From: Mycobacterium sp.
GTDB taxonomy: Bacteria; Actinomycetota; Actinomycetes; Mycobacteriales; Mycobacteriaceae
Length of the DNA stretch: 45,656 bases
Direction of reading: 5' to 3'
Assembly (NCBI GenBank): GCA_023264735.1
Contig: JAHFVD010000029.1
Coordinates: 1 to 45,656 of the forward strand
Shown: piece by piece, positions 41,526 through 45,656 of the stretch
Layout: each line of letters begins with the position of its first letter
Position numbering within the stretch: position 1 is the stretch's first letter
Notes under the pieces: generated by a model
The model's database searches: none
What the model saw: only the letters and a program-made list of their open reading frames with translations
What the model was told of the DNA's origin: nothing
Translations under genes and position numbers: made by a program

Positions 41526-43039
41526 GCGGCGCCGATGATCCGGCGTGCTTCGGCCGTTGGTTGCCGAACGACGACGACGCCATCGTCACCTCGCAAGTTG
41601 ACCTCGAAGTACTTGGCGATGGCAGGGAGCAGCTTCCTCAGCACTATCTCTTCATCCACACCGATCCTCGCGGCAACGCCCTGGTAGAAAGCCGCACCGT
41701 CGTTCTCGTCACAAAGCTCTACCGATGCCCGAAGGGCGGCCAGTTCATCGGGCATCGGCGCGTGTGCAGGCTCGATTTCTGGCTTCAAAGATGCTGTCGG
41801 CCAAGCATTTCGGGTCCACAATTGATCAAGTTTTGCCTTTATCGACTCGGTACCTGGCGGCAGCTCGACGTGTTCGATTGAGCTGTACGTCTCCTCCATG
41901 CATGAACGTACCGCCGCTCGTGCGCGACGTTCACTCATGCCCCAAATTGCAGCTTCGGCGGCCAAGTCGTCGACGGTGACGTTGTTGATGCTCGTCTTAC
42001 CGTTGATCACGTGACCCGTGCCCTTGAAAGCGGGGTCCAGGTACATCACCGGGGCGGTGTCATAGATGGGGGCCAAGGACACGCTCCCATCACGACCGAT
42101 CATTACCGAATAGTTCTTGGAGTGCGCGTCAGCGTTGCCAATCACGACGTTAAATGTCACAGCTCTCAGCAACGCTGACCGAAATCCGTCGGGGTCCAGG
42201 GCGCGTGGTGCGGCTGCGCGCGCTACACGTCGTAGTCTCGACCCCAAACGGGTTGCCTCACTGGTGCTCTCATACTTGGCCTGGGGATCGAGACCTAACG
42301 CCTGACAGAAGTCCTCCTGGTGGAGTCGATGACCATCAGGGCTTCGGTCGTAGCGGACAACAACAATGGCCTCGCGTTCTTCGAACCGTTGCAAACGCGA
42401 CTCGGCAGCACTGATGCCTGCCCCGCGCGCCACTCGTAACGCCCAATCTTCGCTCTGAATAAGAAATTTCACGGCGCCAAGGGGCTCGGGCTTGATGATG
42501 TGGGTCGAGGCCGCACCTGCCTCAGGCCAGCCCCAGCTACCGTCGGGCAGGGCCACCAATAGAACTTTGTCTTGAATACCGGCGAGCGATGCCTGCGGCG
42601 TGGTGCCCTCAGGCAGGTGGTAGGCCGGTAAGTCGGCGATCAGGCTGTCGACTTCTTGCTTCGTCAACTGGCGGACTTGGCCGGCGCCAGGGGTTGTCCC
42701 GTCAGGGAGAATCTGGACAGCGCCGGCGCATTCCGCGCCTACACGTTCCAACAGCGTCATCGTGTCGTTGATTGGTACGCGCGCCTCGGCGGCGATGTGC
42801 TGGCGCAGGTTGCCTTCTGGCAGAAGACCTTCGATGAATGCCGACACCCGCAACGACCCGCGCTGATCTTGGATCGGTTGTCGTGCGATGGGCAATGCCA
42901 GAGACAGGACCCGACTCCCCTCCCCGAAGGTGTCGAGCGCCTCCTCGGTGAATTCCAGACGCAGGCGAAATCTGCGTGGCTCGCTGAGCGTGGCGACGCG
43001 GACACCGTACAACCACACATCCAGTGTCTTACGTGCCAT
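41522..43039 (-). CDS. hipA: HipA-family serine/threonine kinase toxin
   Basis: 505 residues. HipA-N domain (about 1-110), Gly-rich SLAGIQDKVLL (151-161) whose Ser corresponds to the autophosphorylated Ser150 of E. coli HipA, ATP lysine in HIIKP (Lys183), catalytic loop NADAHSKN (302-309, base Asp304) and metal Asp in LAPIYDT (Asp327). HipA phosphorylates glutamyl-tRNA synthetase in E. coli, causing growth arrest. This one is about 65 residues longer at the C-terminus. It overlaps the hipB stop by 11 bases. Convergent with the DHFR-like gene, sharing CTAG. Confidence 0.92.
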   Translation of the reverse strand: MARKTLDVWLYGVRVATLSEPRRFRLRLEFTEEALDTFGEGSRVLSLALPIARQPIQDQRGSLRVSAFIEGLLPEGNLRQHIAAEARVPINDTMTLLERVGAECAGAVQILPDGTTPGAGQVRQLTKQEVDSLIADLPAYHLPEGTTPQASLAGIQDKVLLVALPDGSWGWPEAGAASTHIIKPEPLGAVKFLIQSEDWALRVARGAGISAAESRLQRFEEREAIVVVRYDRSPDGHRLHQEDFCQALGLDPQAKYESTSEATRLGSRLRRVARAAAPRALDPDGFRSALLRAVTFNVVIGNADAHSKNYSVMIGRDGSVSLAPIYDTAPVMYLDPAFKGTGHVINGKTSINNVTVDDLAAEAAIWGMSERRARAAVRSCMEETYSSIEHVELPPGTESIKAKLDQLWTRNAWPTASLKPEIEPAHAPMPDELAALRASVELCDENDGAAFYQGVAARIGVDEEIVLRKLLPAIAKYFEVNLRGDDGVVVVRQPTAEARRIIGAA

Positions 43040-43280
43040 CGACTACCTTCACTCGAGAGAATTTTGGTACCAGCGCAACGGCGATGCCGCACTCTGACAG
43101 CGCGCGCAGCGCTATGTCGACGCTGACAGGTTCCCCCCGCTCAAGGCGGGAGATGGTCATGCGATTTACTCCGATGCGGTTTGCGAGCTCATCCTGATTA
43201 AAGCCTCGAGCCTGGCGAGCGCGCCGAACGTGCTCGCCGAGTTCATCGGTGCCATAGACGAGCGGGACAGGGTGATACAT
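43029..43280 (-). CDS. hipB: HipB-type XRE antitoxin
   Basis: 83 residues from ATG 43280. The helix-turn-helix is LGEHVRRARQARGFNQDELANRIGVNRMTISRLERG (14-49). It binds HipA and represses the operon. Start ATG 43280 chosen because TATGAT (43287-43292 on the plus strand as ATCATA) ends 7 bases upstream, giving a leaderless mRNA; ATG 43304 or 43328 would place the start within the operator array. Overlaps hipA by 11 bases. Confidence 0.88.
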   Translation of the reverse strand: MYHPVPLVYGTDELGEHVRRARQARGFNQDELANRIGVNRMTISRLERGEPVSVDIALRALSECGIAVALVPKFSRVKVVDGT

Positions 43281-43403
43281 ATTTCGATCATACGGCCGAT
43301 TCATGCCAATGATTAATATTTCAATCATTAGGGCAAAGTCGAGAAATGATCGATATTTCGATCATTTGCATCCGGCACGCTGATGATTGATATATGTAGC
43401 ACG
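43271..43403. promoter_or_regulatory. hipBA operator array, 37-bp period
   Basis: Related sites with the core ATGATYRATATTTCRATCAT lie at 43271-43292, 43308-43329 and 43345-43366, with a degenerate left half-site at 43382-43403 (ATGATTGATATAT). The start-to-start distance is exactly 37 bases each time. The third site is a perfect inverted repeat (AAATGATCG/CGATCATTT). The first site covers the promoter -10 and start of hipB. Confidence 0.8.
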
Positions 43404-43431
43404 AGCGCCAAGGTTGGAGCTCGGGCATGGT

Positions 43432-43650
43432 TCAGGCGGGCGTAAAGCTGACTAACCGTTGAATCTTGGCGGCGTCGCGAAACCGGAACTCCAGCTGAAT
43501 TCCGTCGTGATCGCGACAGTCGACCATCGCACCGATCCTCGTTCCGCCGAGCGACCCAGGACTCAAGTCCCTCCGCCGACTCGGCGACGAACCCCACGTG
43601 GTCCCGTCCGGTGCGTGCCGGGTCGAACGTTGCGGAGGCGCGGATTCGGT
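43432..43650 (-). pseudogene. Decayed VOC-family gene fragment
   Basis: Two overlapping minus-strand frames carry parts of a VOC protein: RIRASATFDPARTGRDHVGFVAESAEGLESWVARRNE in one and then MVDCRDHDGIQLEFRFRDAAKIQRLVSF in another (family ends like DGIQLEF). A frameshift near 43530-43545 separates them, and the N-terminal half is missing because the alpha/beta hydrolase gene ends at 43653. Not the same as the intact VOC gene at 39351. Confidence 0.6.
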
Positions 43651-43652
43651 AC

Positions 43653-44576
43653 TCACGTGATGGACCACATTTCGAGCAGTGTCCGGACGGTGGCAACCAG
43701 AGCCAGCGGTCGATCCAGCATGGGGTGGTGGCCGGCCGCTGGGAGCTCAACGAACGGGCCTCGCAGCTGCAACATACTTCGGATGCGGTCGGCCATCTCG
43801 TCCGACACCAAACCAGCCTCGGAGCGGATATACCCAATGCGGCAACGCATTTCCGCCATCACGCGTTCGAGTTTCTCTTCGTCCGCCGGTGCCCGGCCTA
43901 TGGGTACGTGAAAGATCTCCGGATCGAACTTCCAGAACCACCCTTCCCCCTCACGACGTACCGATTGGTCCCCGATATGGCTCCAGATGTAGGGGAGCAC
44001 GGTGGTCTGCGCGGGCACTGGCGTGAAGCGCTCGAGGATTTCCTTTTTCGACCGATATCCGCTCGGGCGTTTGTTGCGGTCGCGAAGCCGTGCCTCTTCC
44101 GGCGCCTCATCCCGTAACGGTGTGTCGATGTTGATGATGCTGTCGATCTGCTTGCCGTAGCGGCTGGCCGCAGCCGATGCGACGGAGCCGCCCATGCTGT
44201 GGCCGACGATGGTTGGTCGCCCCGACGGCCCTTCGGCTTCCGCTGCTGCCAGCACTTCGCGTGCCCAGGTGCGCGGGCGATACTCCGTGCGAGTCCCGCT
44301 GTCGCCGTGGCCGCTGAGGTCCGGTGCGATGACCCGGTGGGTTTTCGAGAATAACGGTGCGATGTGGTCCCACCATCCCGAATGGGCGGCTCCGCCGTGA
44401 ACGAGCATCAGCGGGGGCAGATCGCGGCTTCCCCACGTGCGCAGGTGTATCTGGCAATCGTCAACGTCGATATCGGAATGCTCGGGTTTCTGGGCTAATG
44501 CTGCTACGAACCACTCCGGCAGGCTCTGGGGTGGCGGGGATTGGAGCGCCGCTCGCTTCCGTCCAATGAGAGCCAC
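43653..44576 (-). CDS. Alpha/beta hydrolase
   Basis: 307 residues from GTG 44576. Oxyanion strand LMLVHGGAAHSGWWDH, nucleophile elbow VGHSMGGSVA, acid region and catalytic His in LPAAGHHPMLDRP. A family of esterases, epoxide hydrolases and haloalkane dehalogenases; cap residues do not single out one. There is no obvious ribosome site. A short unrelated reading frame precedes it (50 codons, 44582-44734). Confidence 0.85.
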   Translation of the reverse strand: MALIGRKRAALQSPPPQSLPEWFVAALAQKPEHSDIDVDDCQIHLRTWGSRDLPPLMLVHGGAAHSGWWDHIAPLFSKTHRVIAPDLSGHGDSGTRTEYRPRTWAREVLAAAEAEGPSGRPTIVGHSMGGSVASAAASRYGKQIDSIINIDTPLRDEAPEEARLRDRNKRPSGYRSKKEILERFTPVPAQTTVLPYIWSHIGDQSVRREGEGWFWKFDPEIFHVPIGRAPADEEKLERVMAEMRCRIGYIRSEAGLVSDEMADRIRSMLQLRGPFVELPAAGHHPMLDRPLALVATVRTLLEMWSIT

Positions 44577-44581
44577 CGCAA

Positions 44582-44734
44582 TCAGATACCGCGGGAAAAG
44601 AGATCGTGGAGAACCGATTTCATCGGTCCTGATCGCAATGACATCGTCACCGTTCCCATTCGTGCCCGCAGCAAATCGGCCAGTTCGCTGATTCTACTCG
44701 GCCGAATTCCGTTTCTTGCCTGAAGGTCGGCCAT
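44582..44734 (-). CDS. Short ORF upstream of alpha/beta hydrolase, doubtful
   Basis: 50 codons, MADLQARNGIRPSRISELAD and a continuing helical stretch with LLRARMGTVTMSLR, ending 5 bases before the hydrolase start. The SRISELADLLRARMGTVTMSLR part vaguely resembles a winged-helix reading head of MarR or ArsR type. Could be a truncated regulator or chance. Confidence 0.2.
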   Translation of the reverse strand: MADLQARNGIRPSRISELADLLRARMGTVTMSLRSGPMKSVLHDLFSRGI

Positions 44735-44750
44735 CGGGGATGGTGCTGAA

Positions 44751-45008
44751 GTGAGCAAGGCCCCAAGCCGTAAAGCACGCCTGGCGCATGCCGCCCAGCA
44801 TGCCGAACTCTGGAATGCGGGCAAGAAGGACGAGTGGGTGGCCTCGTGGCGCACGATCTGCCCCGGCGAGGTCCGGATGTTCGACCCCGTCGGCACCGAG
44901 GAGAAGCACGGCTTCGCGGCCGCCACCTCCGACGCGTTCGACATGTTTCAGTCGATCCTCACGATTAACAGATCGCGCGCGAGCGACGCAGTCCCGCAGT
45001 GCATTTAG
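44751..45008 (+). pseudogene. Truncated NTF2-fold (SnoaL-like) gene
   Basis: From GTG 44751 the frame reads an NTF2-like N-terminus: RKARLAHAAQHAELWNAGKKDEWVASWRTICPGEVRMFDPVGTEEKHGFAAATSDAFDMFQSIL, which resembles the first half of a family of about 140 residues. After about 44960 the sequence turns into unrelated residues and stops; the second beta half is missing. Confidence 0.55.
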
Positions 45009-45103
45009 CCGATGTCGAGAAGCGGCGATTCGACATGGTGATCACCTACGACCATCAGCGCGTGACTGCGGCGGCCCGGCCGCTGCTCGACCGGCTGGCT
45101 TGA
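44969..45103 (+). pseudogene. C-terminal remnant of an unidentified gene
   Basis: In another frame the region reads QIARERRSPAVHLADVEKRR then FDMVITYDHQRVTAAARPLLDRLA and stops at TGA 45101. It looks like the clean C-terminus of a protein fused by deletion to the truncated NTF2 gene just before. The parent family is not recognised. The 219 bases that follow, up to the next gene, contain no clear gene; a TTGACT at 45234 and TATAGAT at 45269 are possible promoter parts but not correctly spaced. Confidence 0.4.
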
Positions 45104-45322
45104 TTGTTTGCTGTCAACACCGCGATCTTGAATTCACGGCGGGTTATCGGCCGCGCCAGTGCTGGCCACCGTTTCCAGGTGTGCCACAACGGGTTTCGGC
45201 GATTTTCGGTGGCCGGATAAACGCCCCGCAAAATTGACTGACACGACAAAAACTCACGTCTCGACAGGTATAGATGTTTCTATCGCAATGAAGCGGCAGG
45301 TCTACGCGTGGTTGGGGGCGAC

Positions 45323-45656
45323 ATGTCTGGTAGACACACGTCGAAGGCATCGGCGAAAAGTAAGCGCTGCCGTGAGCCATATATGTGGCTCGGCGCGGGC
45401 GCTGTGACACTGGGCGTCGGGGCGGCATTGGCCAGCGGGTCGGGGAGCGCTTCTGCCGACGCCGGTGGATCTTCTGGATCCGGCCCGTCGAGCAGCCATG
45501 CCGATTCGTCGTCAGGCACGGCAACGGGCTCCAGCAACAGGAGCCCGGCCAAGAGCACCGGTTCGATACGGACGTCGGCCGCCGGGGCCGCACCCAGCGT
45601 CCGCGCGAGTTCTGTCGCGACGAGTGCTCGGGTGACCCGGCCGCAGGCACCCGCTG
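45323..45656 (+). CDS. Exported serine-rich mycobacterial surface protein, N-terminal part (cut by window edge)
   Basis: From ATG 45323 the frame is open to the edge. MSGRHTSKASAKSKRCREPY then MWLGAGAVTLGVGAALASGSGSASADAGG is the signal region (basic start, hydrophobic core, cleavage near ASAD) typical of a family of large mycobacterial exported proteins that start with a (Y)xWLGAGAVTLGVGAALASGSG segment. The following 65 residues are Ser/Gly/Ala-rich low-complexity linker. Such proteins are often followed by cadherin-like, hydrolase or repeat domains, which lie outside this window. Confidence 0.75.
   Translation, partial: MSGRHTSKASAKSKRCREPYMWLGAGAVTLGVGAALASGSGSASADAGGSSGSGPSSSHADSSSGTATGSSNRSPAKSTGSIRTSAAGAAPSVRASSVATSARVTRPQAPA

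Noticed and set aside
45159..45407. 82-codon plus-strand ORF at the right edge
   Set aside because: Overlaps the signal-peptide region of the exported protein in another frame; no domain or start signal.

Overview
High-GC actinobacterial chromosome, almost certainly a fast-growing or environmental mycobacterium (Mycolicibacterium type). The backbone follows the gene order known from M. tuberculosis Rv1086 to Rv1112: a Z-prenyl diphosphate synthase tail, coaA, glyA, desA2, phoH2, a polysaccharide deacetylase, fumC-glpX, a DUF4245 protein, an AI-2E-type permease, a 3beta-HSD-like gene, xseB-xseA, ispH, a DUF6542 protein and ychF. No rRNA, tRNA, CRISPR array or intact insertion sequence was seen.

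Layout. 1-10.7 kb is housekeeping: coenzyme A, one-carbon, mycolate-precursor desaturation, PIN-PhoH RNA metabolism and wall deacetylation, with a frameshifted membrane-protein gene near the left edge. 10.7-15.4 kb holds fumC-glpX, a DUF4245 membrane protein, a dienelactone-hydrolase-like enzyme and a flavin-type oxidase. 15.5-22 kb is an accessory stress block: a 13E12/HNH protein under a LexA-type box, a DUF4436 protein, a STAS protein with an altered phospho-site, a small membrane protein, a DesA3-type acyl desaturase and two ANTAR-type regulators.

22.2-33.4 kb is the most interesting block. A minus-strand run encodes a type I sulfatase, a HAD phosphatase, a formylglycine-generating enzyme (the sulfatase maturase), an NTF2-fold protein, two short-chain/epimerase-type dehydrogenases and a permease. 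A divergent plus-strand operon encodes a lipoprotein, a DUF1214 protein, a PAPS-type sulfotransferase and a TetR regulator. Two sites matching the KstR sterol-repressor consensus TnnAACnnGTTnnA lie just upstream of the epimerase-SDR pair and of the 3beta-HSD homolog. Together this suggests a sulfate-ester and steroid metabolism island, as an inference.

33.4-38.8 kb returns to the backbone (xseBA, ispH, ychF). 39.3-45.1 kb is a patchwork: a VOC gene bracketed by 21-bp direct repeats next to a long interrupted palindrome, small stress enzymes, a hipBA toxin-antitoxin pair preceded by a four-fold operator array with an exact 37-bp period, and several decayed gene fragments. The right edge cuts the start of a serine-rich exported protein.

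Many genes carry a -10 hexamer of the form TANNNT with its last T 7-9 bases before the start codon, which points to leaderless transcripts and was used to choose starts.
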